Positions 22,401 to 34,162 of a stretch of 64,000 bases of DNA are shown in pieces (position 1 is the stretch's first letter; every line of letters starts with the position of its first letter). The notes under the pieces are model-generated. The model searched no databases. It saw only the letters and a program-made list of their open reading frames with translations, and had not been told where the DNA came from. A program made the position numbers and the translations under genes. This DNA comes from Membranipora membranacea (taxonomy: Eukaryota; Bryozoa; Gymnolaemata; Cheilostomatida; Membraniporidae). The stretch covers positions 15,376,001 to 15,440,000 of the forward strand of contig OU612068.1 in NCBI GenBank assembly GCA_914767715.1, given 5' to 3'.

Positions 22401-23846
22401 TATCTGCATTCAATCTAATGACAATTTAGTACTGTCAATTAATAGTGTACCAGCAGCATATGCTCTTTGTAAATGTCTGGGGATCGCTAATCATGACCTT
22501 TTTCTTCACTGCTCTGTCAGGACAAGTTCTCGGCACAGTTATTAACAATCACAGAGCAGTAGATAACCGTACAAAGTCCAGATTGTTTTGAAGTAGTGTC
22601 AAATTAAGAAAGTTATCAAATTGAGCTGGTCGCAAATCTATTATCCTTCTACAGCTATAATAGGAGTCCATGATAAATTTCAATTTTACCATAAAATCAA
22701 TTGAGACCCTTCTGCACCTAAAGAGTTTATAGCGTTGATCAAGTTTCAATACAACTATGCAAGAATTTTCTTGTCACGCTGCGTTATTTTCCACAAGTCA
22801 AATTGGGCCGCAAAGATTAATGCAATGCAGATTATATGAGTCAAGTACAGCTGTACTATATATCAAATTTCATGTTCGATATGTCTGTATCAAGTCCTGT
22901 AGACATATGGAGTGCACCAATACGCGCTTTAAAAAATTAGGTTTGGCATGTCAAGTAGCAGAAATACAGGCAGCTATCCAATATTTCATTACTTAGTGTA
23001 ACGGTTGTTTCTCATTGCAATATATTACTGATTTTGATAATTAACAAATGTCAGTTTTTTATCCCATCGATAAAATATTTAAGGCACTTGTTGCCACAGC
23101 TTGTTTCAATGAATGATATATCATAAAAGGGTCACAGAATAAAAAAGTTAAACACACATTTGCGAGCTACATACCTCTCACTAACTTGGTGAAAGTATTC
23201 AGGGTAATCATATGACATTCCCACATTATTCACCAGCAGACCAATATCAAAGCCCTCAAGATCTCTCTCGATGCCACTATACAGCTCTAAACCACCAGAA
23301 AAGTCAGCTGTGATACATTTTATCTGCACTTTAGTAGCAGATGCAATCTCTTCAGCAACGACAGCAAGTTTTTCGGACGATCGACTGATCAACACAACAT
23401 TCATCCCTTTCTTTGCTAGAACCATCGCATATGCTTTTCCTACAACAAACCATAATAGTAATATCTGAGATAACAACGGCAATGCAAGGTAGAGTAGTGA
23501 TGATATTGCATAGCTACGGCAATGGCATAGGCTAGGGGGCAGGCGGGCCCTCCGGCCCTACATCTATGTGTATCATGCTTGCTCACAATATATAACACCA
23601 GGTGAAGGATGCAAACTAACTAATGATTCAATATTTACCTATACCATCAGTAGCCCCAGTCACCACAGCCCATTTGCCAAGCTTGGCTGGATTCACTCCA
23701 AGAGGTAGCAATTGGGCAAGCACAAATGATCTGACAGCTCTTAAGAATCCGAAGAGTACTTTCAGCACTAGATAGCATATGTAGACCACTCCTATGTAAG
23801 CTAATCCCTTCTGATTATTTTCTAAGATATTAGCTACGTACTCCAT
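19141..23846 (-). CDS. HSD17B12: Very-long-chain 3-oxoacyl-CoA reductase, with two alternative last exons
   Basis: Short-chain dehydrogenase that carries out the second step of microsomal fatty-acid elongation, using NADPH, in the ER membrane. Shared exons: 23639-23846, 23175-23439 and 21890-22107. The last exon is either 20320-20594 (321-residue protein) or 19141-19427 (325 residues). An N-terminal hydrophobic segment (residues about 14-36) is followed by the Rossmann motif TGATDGIG (63-70), NNVGMSYDYPEYF (140-152) and the catalytic YSATK (Tyr209, Lys213), with Ser197 or Ser199 as catalytic serine. The Ser-Tyr loop looks one residue shorter than in vertebrate HSD17B12. All introns are GT-AG. 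It is divergent from ELK; a CCAAT box and a CArG/TATA-like site lie about 180-220 bp upstream of the ATG. Confidence 0.95.
20320..20594 (-). CDS. HSD17B12: HSD17B12 alternative terminal exon A (proximal)
   Basis: Preceded on the minus strand by TTTTTGTAG and read in phase 1 from the exon ending at 21890. Starts GIIVQSVYPHHVSTKMSR and continues with GLESKTTGYLFHWF, then MVPQWLLLSVMKSMGMG, the same plan as the C-terminus of vertebrate HSD17B12, including the hydrophobic PxW segment. It ends KKKMAKRE then stop, basic but without a canonical KKXX ending. It is the closer of the two to the usual family C-terminus. Confidence 0.88.
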
Positions 23847-24020
23847 TGTGAACTGTCACAGGGTGCCAACCAGTTTCAATTTATTTGAAGAGGAATATCT
23901 GCCGGGATTCTCTAAGCAGGAACAAACAAACGCCTCAAAAAGAAAAGTGAAGGTCACATTAAGGTTGGAAGAAAGTTATTGGCTTGATCCATTAAAAGAA
24001 TTCCTCAAAACTATTGCCTC

Positions 24021-24029
24021 TCATTGGCT
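24021..24029 (-). promoter_or_regulatory. CCAAT box, HSD17B12-proximal
   Basis: TCATTGGCT; the minus strand reads AGCCAATGA, close to the NF-Y consensus RRCCAATSR. It lies about 180 bp upstream of the HSD17B12 start codon in the orientation of that gene. Confidence 0.5.
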
Positions 24030-24043
24030 GACATCTCATCTGT

Positions 24044-24068
24044 CAGGAAATGCTAATTCCTTATAAGG
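24044..24068. promoter_or_regulatory. SRE-like site: ETS core plus perfect CArG box
   Basis: CAGGAAAT (24044-24051, ETS-type core) is followed 7 bp later by CCTTATAAGG (24059-24068), an exact CC(A/T)6GG SRF-binding consensus. ETS-plus-CArG pairs are the architecture of serum response elements bound by SRF with ELK-type factors. The TATAA inside it could instead be a TATA box, for HSD17B12 on the minus strand. It lies about 200 bp from the HSD17B12 ATG and about 1.2 kb from the ELK ATG. Confidence 0.5.
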
Positions 24069-24088
24069 AAAATAATCACACACTATTA

Positions 24089-24096
24089 TGACGTAG
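24089..24096. promoter_or_regulatory. CRE-like octamer
   Basis: TGACGTAG, one half of a cAMP-response element (TGACGTCA) with the second half imperfect, 20 bp from the CArG box. Confidence 0.3.
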
Positions 24097-25252
24097 TCAC
24101 ACAGTGCGGGTGTTCCCAAAGTAGTAAGACAGGCGAGTGAGACAAGGTGCTCTCATGAAAACTGATCTCTGGATTGATTGAGTTTAGCTGACTGTCATTG
24201 CTGTGGGCATACAAACCTTCTGTTTAGATTTACCAGTGGAGTATATTATCCAGATGTAAATTAATGGTATTAATACAGTGTAGTGTTGATAGCTGCAGGC
24301 TAATTAGAGGATATTATTGCTGTCAGTCACTGGCTGGTGAGTTGCTGCAAGGAGTTTGAGCAAGGAGTTGGTTAGAGGGAGACATCTGTGACCGTCAGTG
24401 TATAGATTGCCTCATCTTCATATATTTAAAGCTCAACCCTGTAGTTGGAATCAAACCAGCTATGGAGTAAGATACTGACTCGGCACAAATACAAACATCT
24501 TCAGACTGTGTACGGGCTGATAGAAACTGAAGCAAGGAGTATCCGTCACCATAATACCTCTATTCCTCAGGACTGAACCTTTCTAACCCTTGTTTGTAGC
24601 TTATCACAGCTCCTGTTTCGGTTCGGTAACTAGAGCTGAAATTTACCAGGTGAGTACTGAAGCAAATTGGTATACATAAAAAGTTCAATGATTGAAATAA
24701 TTTCATTGCCAGGACTAGCGCCTGTCTTGACAAGCTTTGTATGTTTGGTGGGGACTCAAAGCTGGTCAAGTCAGGCTATGCCATGATAAGCGCAACACTA
24801 TAAAAATAACGTGGCTGCTCAGATGCTGAAGTTAAATAGAACATACCTCAGCTGGATAGTGATGGGAAATCAATCTTATCTATGCCATGTTCATAAATGT
24901 ATGATAATAAGACTTAGTTTCTGGATGTGACACCATCAAAACCTATATTTGAATTCCTGGTCTGCTACCGTGTGCTATCGTGAGTTTCTTCTAACCTGGC
25001 AACACAGTCGGATCCAGTTCTGGCAGCCTCTCCAGTCTCGAGCAATGTAGATATCCATATCCCAATGATCATCAACTCACAAAAATATCTTCATCTGCTC
25101 CATTGATCTCATTTCATGTCGCCTTGATCTTAAAGACACGGTACAAAGCCTGCTTGGGCCTATTGTTAGGTTTGCATTGTCTTCAAGTCTCATGGGTGTT
25201 TTCAGAGTGAATATATACAACGGTTGGAAATATCGGATACTAAGAACTTACT

Positions 25253-28200
25253 ATGAGCTTACCAGCTTTACCTGTCAAGGTAGAGGCTGAATTTGAACAT
25301 TCTAATGGGTATGGTGAGCCACCAGCAAAAAGAGCTAACACAGGAGCTACAATACCACCAGTATCTTCTGCGTCTCGAAACCAAGGTATGTCATGTCACT
25401 ATTTGTCTTCCGGTACAATGAACCGAAAAGTATGAGGATCAAACAAGTCCTTGGATGGAAAGAGTCTTGTTAAGACTCATAGCTAGTTTGTCTCAATTAT
25501 TGTACATTAATATTCCATAATCAACCAAGGGAATGTCACCAGAATAATGTTACCTTCAATAAGTCTCCACTGAATGTTTTTATTCCCACGACCAGTTGCT
25601 ACTCATTTCATGTATTTCCCTGTGAGCTATACTTTGTTTAGGTCTGATCAGGCCTATAACTTGAATATCTGTTTGGAGATTTTCCCAACAGCATCCATGG
25701 TTTTCTGGAAAATGAACTGAATATTATTATGGTATTCATACATCCACTATAGCTTGAAACTTGAATTGCTGTAAATGATCCCATGGTTTATCAGATGAGA
25801 AGATTTTTCAATCGAATTTCCAGTACTGCCTGGATTCTACCATCTTGGCTGTAATAACACTTTCAACACGTTGAGTTCCTATCTTTAGCGCTATCATTCT
25901 AGGATATGGCCATAAATGTTTCCTCACTCACACCCTCACCTCAACTGAGGAGTGAATTTTCATGGTTTCTGACACGTTGTTGCTGTTACATCTGTTGTCT
26001 TGGGACACAAACAGCCAAACTGATAATCTCAGACTACATACAGCTTAACCCTATCGGTAGATTTTCATTGTTTGACCTCAGGCAGGTAAATGATTTACGT
26101 ACCTACTGAAATGTTACTATTCAAGTTTAACAAGAATGTTGCGCGGATCCTAAGTAAAGTAAAATCGTGCAGCTGCGTTGCCAGACTACATCAATATCAT
26201 ACTTCTGAAAGGATGTCCTGTTTTTGATATATCTGTCACATTAGACATCCTCTTGCGCCATATCTGGTTTACCACTAGGAGTTGAACTTATTATAAATAA
26301 ATACCATTCATAAGTTGTAAAACAACTGACAGTTGCAGTAATTTAAATCCACCAAGTGTAACACTTGGTATATTGGTGAGTTGTGGGAGCTTTTCTGATT
26401 CGGTATCTCAATCGCCTTTTATTGTGCTGATAAGCATTGCTGTAACCCGCTGAGAGTTGATTGGGAGCTGAAGTTGAGTACTTGAGAATATCAGTTGTTG
26501 CCTCATAGATCAATCAATCATCACTTCCTCTCCACTTCTCTACAGTGCCGCTCCTGAGCATTGTCTGTATAATTCACTGCCATACTGTTTTTATGTGTTT
26601 ACATACAGCCTCTTTTTGAGGACATGTGATATGGGCTTTAGCTACATGGATCTTACTGGCATAATGTTGTATCGCGGAGTCCCATTATCATGTTTCCAAC
26701 TGAAAGACAGCATCGTGGAACAAACAAAACAGTGAATAACAGTTAGGGCAAGAATGAGGTGATCTGTGGTTTTATTCACAATATTTCAGTATTATTTGCT
26801 GAGTTCTTGCTCAGGATACTGCATCAAGGTTGCTGAGAGTCTAATGCCAGTTGGTTATTTCCCATACTGTCATACACCAATTCTTCACCCAATAATCTTT
26901 CGATAACAGCGGTTACATTTTGGCCAAGTGATTAGTTGTACATATGCATTCCAGGTTAATGAAGGATCTCGCTGCACTATTTGCATATCTCTTATTGGAG
27001 TAACACAAGTAGACTGTTACTGCACTCAATCAGGATGCGATTTTCGAGGTACTAAGATGCTCGACACATAATATCACAGAGTAAGGATATATACCTTACT
27101 CTGTGGTAATATACTGATAACCCCGCAGACGTTTTTATGTTGGCAGTTTTCTGAGTTATTTCACAAAGACTTCACAATTATTAGTTCCAGTTGAATGACG
27201 ATATGTGGCATTATAGATTGTGTACCTGATGAGTCATTGAATGTTCAAATTGACAATGGATTGGTTTTAGGGATGAGGAAGCTACTTACTGATGATGATG
27301 ATCGCAGAGGGTCTTGTTTTTTGGACACATCTTCCATTTTGAGACTTGGATTCAGTCTGTCTACAATCATTGTAGTCAGAAGAATTTGGCTAGCAATTAT
27401 TTGGTCAGTAGAGGAGATGTGTTCATAAACTATTCTAGTCTATGAAGACATCGCTTTCTCCTGGCCAAATAATTTTCTGCCTGACAAAATAATACAACTG
27501 ATTCCCCGAGGAATTTGTTTCTCAAGTCCAGTTTTTAACAACTAATTCGCAGAACTCTATGGTCCTAAAAAAGTCTGTGTAGGTCTTTATGGTTCAACAT
27601 ATCTGTGACTTTTCAGTCCTCACAGGCGTTCAGCCTGTTCATCACCATTCTTCAGTCGTACACAGGACAGCACCTTTACAGCTTAGTCTGCAAAATTTTA
27701 AAATTACAATGGAGACCATTCACTCCACCTGTCATATTAAAGTCTCATCAAAACCTGGCAGTCCTTCCTCTTTTTGTATAATTGGAGTGCAAATGTTTTA
27801 ATTTCCTGGAAAGCAAATGTCAGCCACTGATGTGGGATCTGATAAGATCTAAGTGTTTTTTTGTTTTCTGGGTCCTTCCGTGTAGGGGTTCTTTTGGTTT
27901 AATTACCCCCATTGCTATCATTCTTCCATAACAAAGCAATGATGTTAGTCTCTTTTAAAAATAAAACATGTCCCTAATGAATGCAGGAAATGCTTAGATG
28001 ACTTTCATTAACATTCTGCTTTGTTGAACTGTCAACTCTAGTAAACTTCAGTGGTATTGTAGTGTCATGTTACCCATCAAAAGCTATAATTTGAGAAAAT
28101 AATGGCTAGATCGTTTTTGCCTCCAAACCTTTTGTTCCTTATATAACGAAGGACCTTTATATAGCATACAGTCCAGTTCATTTTATGTTACTCATCTACG

Positions 28201-31200
28201 TAATGGTCATTTTGATGACCTGGCAACATTCAAACAATCATACAGCAACTCATAGAAGCATTCTACCGCATGATGCCCCAGGCTTGTTACTTTTTTTGTT
28301 ATCCAACATATATTCCAAGGGCGGTATGACAGTCTTTCTAACTGGGTGATACAGTCTAATGTATGACAGCTACTTTTATGTTCAGGCGAAGAAAAGCCTC
28401 TGAATTGCTCAGTAGGCCCTATGGTCTAAAATTTTTGCCTCAACAGGTAAAGGTTTTGAGATTTGTTATTGTGGCCAGTCAACTTGTTTTATCAGTGTGT
28501 GTTGTAGAAAGGTGAAGGTACCCAAGTTTTTGCTGTAACCATTCAATTCCTGTGAAATGAAAAATGTTGTCATTGTTGGACGCATCCAAATTCCTTCAGT
28601 TTAGATTTTCCTGTATAGTAGAGCATAAGCCTACTGTCCATATTCAGATGTTACATGATAGTGATCGCTGTAGGCTAAATGGGGGAAATTATTGTATACT
28701 CACTGGCTGGTGTGTTGCTGCCAGAATTCTCTGTGCCTAGCTTGCCCGGTGTACGTTAACTGTGTTGTTTTTTTACTTAAGCTTCAATCAGTTTGTGATG
28801 TAAAAACCTGGGGATAGATGTTCCCAATTTGTATGCCACCATTCGATTCCTCTGAACACTGTATGTTCATGAGAACAGCTCTAAATTTGTGATTGCGTCG
28901 CCTTCTAATTTTTCCCTAATCTGTTATAGGCCTCAACTCTCCTCAAACAAAAGTGGTGATGTAATTATAATTTTGTCAGCGGTCCTCTGTTGATTGATCA
29001 GTTTTTAATTCAAGATTTTGCCAGCAGCGCCAGGATCGTTTTTTTATTTCCTTCCTAGAATAGGCCTTTTAAGCTCATGTAGGCAGTGGTATTCTATTCG
29101 CCCTTGTTGTTGATGGTTTGGTGACAATCACTAGGTAGCTGTCACTTCCCTTTGAGCATACAGGCATTTCCTAATCATCTGATTAGCATACTAATCAGAC
29201 ATTTTTAGTATCCTGTGGAAGTAACAACAGGCAGAATGAGGATGAGATATGACCCAGGGACCGCCATCAATTCTCATTCATTTAATTAAGGTTTCGCTTG
29301 TGTTCCTCACTTCCTAACACCTCTTTATCTTAATAAATGCTTGTTTTTCTTGTCGTCAACATGGACCTTGGCAAGAGTGGTGTTAACGACATCCTGTAGC
29401 ATTTAATATGCTACATGCTCTTTGCTTGGGTGTCAGATAGGCCGCAGCAGGCTAGAATTGGTGGTAACTTAGGTTACTATTTTGATTAATTGCCCTGATT
29501 GCCACGATGTGTCCTTATTCTAAGCCTATAACTTTCTGTGATTCTGATTCTGCTTTGTTTTTAGCGAATACAGCCAGTAGCAGCGGATCTGTAGATGCTA
29601 ATGTAACCCTGTGGCAGTTCTTACTCGACTTGTTACTCAAACAACAGTATTCCAACATTATCTGCTGGACTAACAATGAAGGTGAATTCAAGCTGTTAGA
29701 TGCCGAGCAAGTCGCCAAACTTTGGGGCCTCAAGAAAAACAAGAATAATATGAATTATGACAAACTAAGTAGAGCGTTGCGATATTACTATGACAAGAAT
29801 ATTATCAAAAAAGTCATGGGACAAAAATTTGTATACAAATTTGTATCATTCCCTGAAATGGTGAAAACCGAGAACAGAATCCCTTTCAAGAAGAAAATGG
29901 AGAGTATAGTGAATGACTCTAATCCAGTGCCTACCAGCACTGCCACTATGGGTAGTAACTGTTTTAGTACTCTCAGGCCATATGATGTTAAGTCTGGTCT
30001 GATTCAGCAGGCACAGTTAGCTGCCACGGCAGCCCTGGCCCAGCAACAGCAACTGCTACATCAGCATGCTGTTCAAGCAGCTCATGCTCAGGTAGCTCAG
30101 GCTGCTGCCCAAGCCGCCATGGTGGAGACCAAATATCAGATACCAGCTGAACACAGGGCTTTATATCATAACTCACAGGATAGCTCCCAGTCAAAGGTTA
30201 GTAACAATTATTAAGAACCTGCTACTGATGGACATAATCTGAGCATTACTTGAAGAGATGAGTTGTAATTAGATCGATTATAAACCTCCACCCACCCCCA
30301 CACTTTCTAAGTGTGCTGACCATTGATAAAATATTTTTCTATATTTCTATAAAAGTCCGAATAGTACTTGACAGGATTTCTTCATACAGCTTGAAAACTG
30401 GCTGTACTAAAACGACTTGCCACTGATACAGGACTAGGATAATTGATAATTGACTCAGTCAGGTGCTCAGTTGTGTTTTATGTTTTTTATGAAGTTGATT
30501 AGTGATACAAAGTGCCTGCTCTGACTTCCTGTGTTGGCTTGATTTAATTGATTAAGTATTCAGGCATGACCTCAAATCGCAACCCTGGGGAATGTAGCCA
30601 GTCATGACACATCTATGATGGCCATTAAATTCATACCAGCCACCCTTTGTCTTTTTATTTGTTGGGCTAAACTTTATGATCAATTCAATTATTATTCATT
30701 CATTTCAAGTTTTTAGGTACATTTGTAATATATTCAATATAACCCATATATGTGAAGCTTTATTCTTTTAATAATTTCAGATGTCACCAGAAACTTCTGA
30801 CCACCAGCAGATGCCAACAAGAAGTCCAAGCCGTTCTCCAACTCCTAATGTATCCTCAAATATTACAGGATCTCAGTACCCTACACATCTTAATCCACAG
30901 ACACAGCACTCCCCACACCACACACTTGCAGAAAGGCACACTCTTGTGCCCACCCCTCCTGCGCTACAGGCTCCACCCCTTTCACCCCCTCAGACCCCCG
31001 TCAGTGTGTGCACTCCTGCTGGATCTCCATCTGCTGCTCCTGTGTTTGAGTTACCCGGATCAGGAACTCCAACTCCGCCTCCCAAACCGATCACTCCTGT
31101 GCAACACCGAGAAGCTGAGGTGAAGGTCAAACTTGAGATACCTGAATTTGACGACAACAGAAACTGTGAGACTGCCGTGAATGGAAGTATTGGGGAAAGG

Positions 31201-31578
31201 CGTAACTCTAAGCAATCTAAGCTGAAACCTGACCCTCTTAGTATCAGTAATGACGTAGTAGTAAATCATTCTGTCACATCTCCGCTGATGAATCGTGGAA
31301 TTCTTCCTAGCCTGAACACTCCCATGTTTTTAACTAGTCCCATGTTTGGCCAAAGGACTCCATTAATACCAGGTATTTTTTGGGGACCAGGAACACTAAG
31401 CCCTGTCACTCTGTCTCCTCGATTTGGCAGTGGACTCCACGCCGCCCCAGCATTCCAGTTCCCAGCGTTTGCTGTCTCTCCCGCCCAACTTGCTTCATTT
31501 AGTACGTTCCATGATAGCGTGTTTACAAGTGCAGCAGCATCAGGATCTTCTAATAATGGAGATAAAAAGCTCTCGTGA
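25253..31578 (+). CDS. ELK: ELK/TCF-subfamily ETS transcription factor, 3 coding exons
   Basis: DNA-binding factor of the ternary-complex subfamily, activated by MAP kinases and acting with SRF at serum response elements in vertebrates. Coding exons: 25253-25385, 29565-30196 and 30781-31578 (520 residues), GT-AG, phases 1 and 0. The ETS domain is at about 58-142 ([12 protein letters not shown] to FVSFPEM), with helix-3 arginines in LSRALRYYY (Arg114, Arg117). The C-terminal half is Pro/Ser-rich. It has an R-motif-like VKVKLE (369-374), a MAPK D-motif [12 protein letters not shown] (399-410), a C-box [14 protein letters not shown] (455-468, likely phospho-sites Ser462 and Ser467) and a DEF motif FQFP (480-483). 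Unusual points: 57 residues precede the ETS domain, where vertebrate ELKs have only a few, and a Gln/Ala-rich stretch (191-230) lies where a B-box would follow. Intron 1 is 4.2 kb. Confidence 0.93.
25386..29564 (+). other. ELK intron 1 (4.2 kb)
   Basis: AAG/GTATGT donor, TTTTTAG acceptor. I see no further coding exon. It contains the short hairpin at 27073-27108 and the repeat resembling the 24290 region at about 28655-28725. Its size and position make it a candidate for enhancers or an alternative promoter, but the sequence alone does not show one. Confidence 0.6.
27073..27108. repeat. Minimal hairpin with CACAGAGTAAGG ends
   Basis: CACAGAGTAAGGATATA followed by TACCTTACTCTGTGG. The ends match the family of the foldback element at 47803-48513; this looks like a deletion remnant or solo hairpin of that family in ELK intron 1. 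Confidence 0.5.
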
Positions 31579-32214
31579 TTTATTTGAATTTATATATGTA
31601 ACCCACTCTTGTGCAACTCCACAACCGAATAGCAAGCGCAAAGCAGTATATTCGGAGAAGACAAATCTGAAACAATCATTACTTTAGTCTCTCAATCGCT
31701 ATGTTTATCAGGGTGATGCTTAAGAGCTTCTGTTTATTTTAGATGTTTTTCCTTATCTAAAGATGGAATCCATATTAATGTATTGTTCTAGGAATTCTCA
31801 GGTTGTCTGGCTCCTATGAGGCCAATGATGTTTTATTTTGTTGTTAATATTATGAACCATTCTTCTATATAAACGATTTTCTTTCTTCACAAAGTGATCG
31901 TTCTAAGATTACGATATATATTTTTATACCTGGTCTTCGTGTTTTATCTGAATTGTTATGTGCACATTTTGTTAATAATATGTATGGTGATGTACTTATT
32001 CTGTTTAAAGCTTGGAAATGTTAGGAAAAAAGCTTTTCTCCAAGAATATATTTCCGGTGCTGATTTTTATTACAGCATTTTTTTAAATATTGAAAAGTTC
32101 TGAGGAGTTGTTTCCGTAGCTATTCCTAGCTTATGCCTTTAGAATCACACATGCTGCCATCAAGTTTTACTATAACATACATTACAATATCAATACTTCA
32201 TTCAATTATCTGGA

Positions 32215-32220
32215 AATAAA
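32215..32220 (+). terminator. Poly-A signal of ELK
   Basis: AATAAA about 640 bp after the ELK stop codon; the first good match in the right orientation, giving a plausible 3' UTR of about 0.65 kb. Confidence 0.55.
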
Positions 32221-32401
32221 ATATAAGAATATGACTGAATAACAGAGACTCACAACAATGTGTACATATTCACTATGTATGTATATGCTTGTCTATATAT
32301 ATAAAAGCAAAAGTCCTTCTTGAGCCTGTTACATCATTTCCTGTGAGTGAAAATTCAACAGGCTTAACTATGCAAGTGACAACATTGTTGACTACAATAC
32401 C

Positions 32402-32458
32402 TCGCCGGGGGGGGGCCGTCGGGCGAGGGGCAAAAGTCTGGGGGGCTCAGACTAACAA
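32402..32458. repeat. GC-rich dispersed hairpin repeat, copy 2
   Basis: Reverse-complement copy of 8468-8532 (CCGTCGGGCGAGGGGCAAAA, then GTCTGGGGGGCTCAGACT), with a G9 run. A degenerate third copy of its edge, AGTCTGAG followed by a long C run, is at 44474-44504. Confidence 0.65.
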
Positions 32459-33666
32459 ACACCATGCCTTTGCAGAGGTATTGTATGAAGAAACTACTAT
32501 GAAACGTCATGTAATGGCTTTCATTTAACAGTCAAAATCTAAAGGTAGTACTCCCCCCAATTCTTCCTCCTCCGACTCTGCCTACTCTTGGTCCATGAGA
32601 GATAGTTTAGCAGCCCTAGCCATTTATTTCACCTGCTTGATTGAATCAATGTGGATTCGATCACTTAGGCAATCAAAACCCCAGAGGTCAGCTCAACGCA
32701 GTTCTGAGACAGGAATGAACCAGGTTAGATAGGGCCCATATTGTGATGCTGTATTTTTATACACAGATGAAGCAGTGTAACCCAGGTGAACTCCTGCACT
32801 GCTTAAGTAATCAATACTGTTCACAAGGAACAGCATGAAAAAAGGAAGTGATAGTCATTTCCAGCAGGAAGCACACACAAATATTCAGGACACATGTTTT
32901 CAGATAATTAGATGCCATGTTGGGTTGGACTGTGAACTTAATGGTTGCTGTATTCATTGGGACTGAATGAGCATAGCATAGCAATATTAGCTGAGTTTCA
33001 ATTCAAATCTTTTTGCGATCATTAGCGGGCATTTCGAGTTCTTCTCCTTTTTTTTACTAGGGTGAGGATCATCAGCAGAGCACTATGCAAAGCTGGCATA
33101 CTGGCCCACTGTCAGTATACTGTCAGCACACTGTCAGTCAGTTTTCTCTTTATGTTGCCGCTGTGTGAAAGCAGTACCCAGATTAATGAATTGGTTGATT
33201 ACTGAACGCAGTGGAAAAATTTATGCCTTCAAACCAAATCCAACCAGTTGTGAAACTAACGGAAACAGGACAGTAACAGATGATTCTACACAAACACATG
33301 TTATGATACGCAATGACATTAATACACTCACATCTAACATGCTCTTTGCGTTAATAACAACTTTCTTGATAGCAGATTGGAGCTAATCTACCCAGGCACT
33401 TTCAAGTATAATTTACGCAACTGGAACTTTTCTAATGCTTGTCATGAGTATCACACATTGCCAAAGGCTGAGACAAAGCTGCCATTTGATTGGTAGATGA
33501 AGTGTCTAGCTGGGTGAAAATAGTTAATTCCTAAGTACAGGAAGTAGCTATTTGACATTTTATTGTAATCACTAGCCTAATGAATGGTTGGCTATGGTTC
33601 CACTGCTATGGACATCCTCCGGTTCAGTAAGACTCTCATCCTGTCTTTAGACCTCTATCGTACACA

Positions 33667-34162
33667 TAAACCTAGACAGGACACCATATGGCATATACAG
33701 TTAAAGTGAGGCACTGGATTGCGGACGTCTATACAACATTGGATTGTGTAGTAGCAATGAACATTGCTTTGTGGTGCATATTGCAGATATTTGTTGGCAA
33801 CTCAATCTTGTTATCAATCAGTTATTTATTTTTCTTCAAAAACAAATTTCAGGTAAAACTAATATACCACTGTTCACGACAAGCTGCAAATTATATTACA
33901 ATTTTTGTACTCGAAATCAAATTGAAATTGACTGATCAATAACAACCTGGTATGTGGACTGCAACTGCAAAAACTGCGGCCTCTCCATTAATGCAACAAA
34001 TATTTTGCCGCCCATGCAATGGGATGTGATGTGTGATAAGAACATCTGGTTTTTTAATCAACTACTACACAATTGAATGTCGTAACACTCACAATTGACA
34101 GCGTCAGTGCCTCAATGCTAATGCTCAGTATGGTGTCCTGTCTAGGTCTAGGTCTAGGTTTA
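33667..34162. mobile_element. TIR element of about 0.5 kb (MITE)
   Basis: Left TAAACCTAGACAGGACACCA; right its complement TGGTGTCCTGTCTAGG, followed by two more TCTAGG units and TTTA. The inverted repeat continues inward (GTGAGGCACTGGA against TCAGTGCCTCAAT). An 84-codon frame inside shows no domain. No clear target duplication. Confidence 0.6.

Larger units (their letters stand above)
23847..25252. promoter_or_regulatory. Divergent intergenic region between HSD17B12 and ELK
   Basis: Contains the putative promoters and 5' UTRs of both genes. The left 250 bp hold a CCAAT box, an ETS core, a CArG box and a CRE-like octamer, listed separately. Around 24290-24350 is a segment with a similar copy in ELK intron 1 (about 28655-28725). 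No coding exon recognised; non-coding first exons of ELK could be here. Confidence 0.55.

Noticed and set aside
22757-22996. 79-codon plus-strand frame in HSD17B12 intron 2
   Set aside because: No homology recognised, AT-rich, inside an intron of a well supported gene on the other strand.
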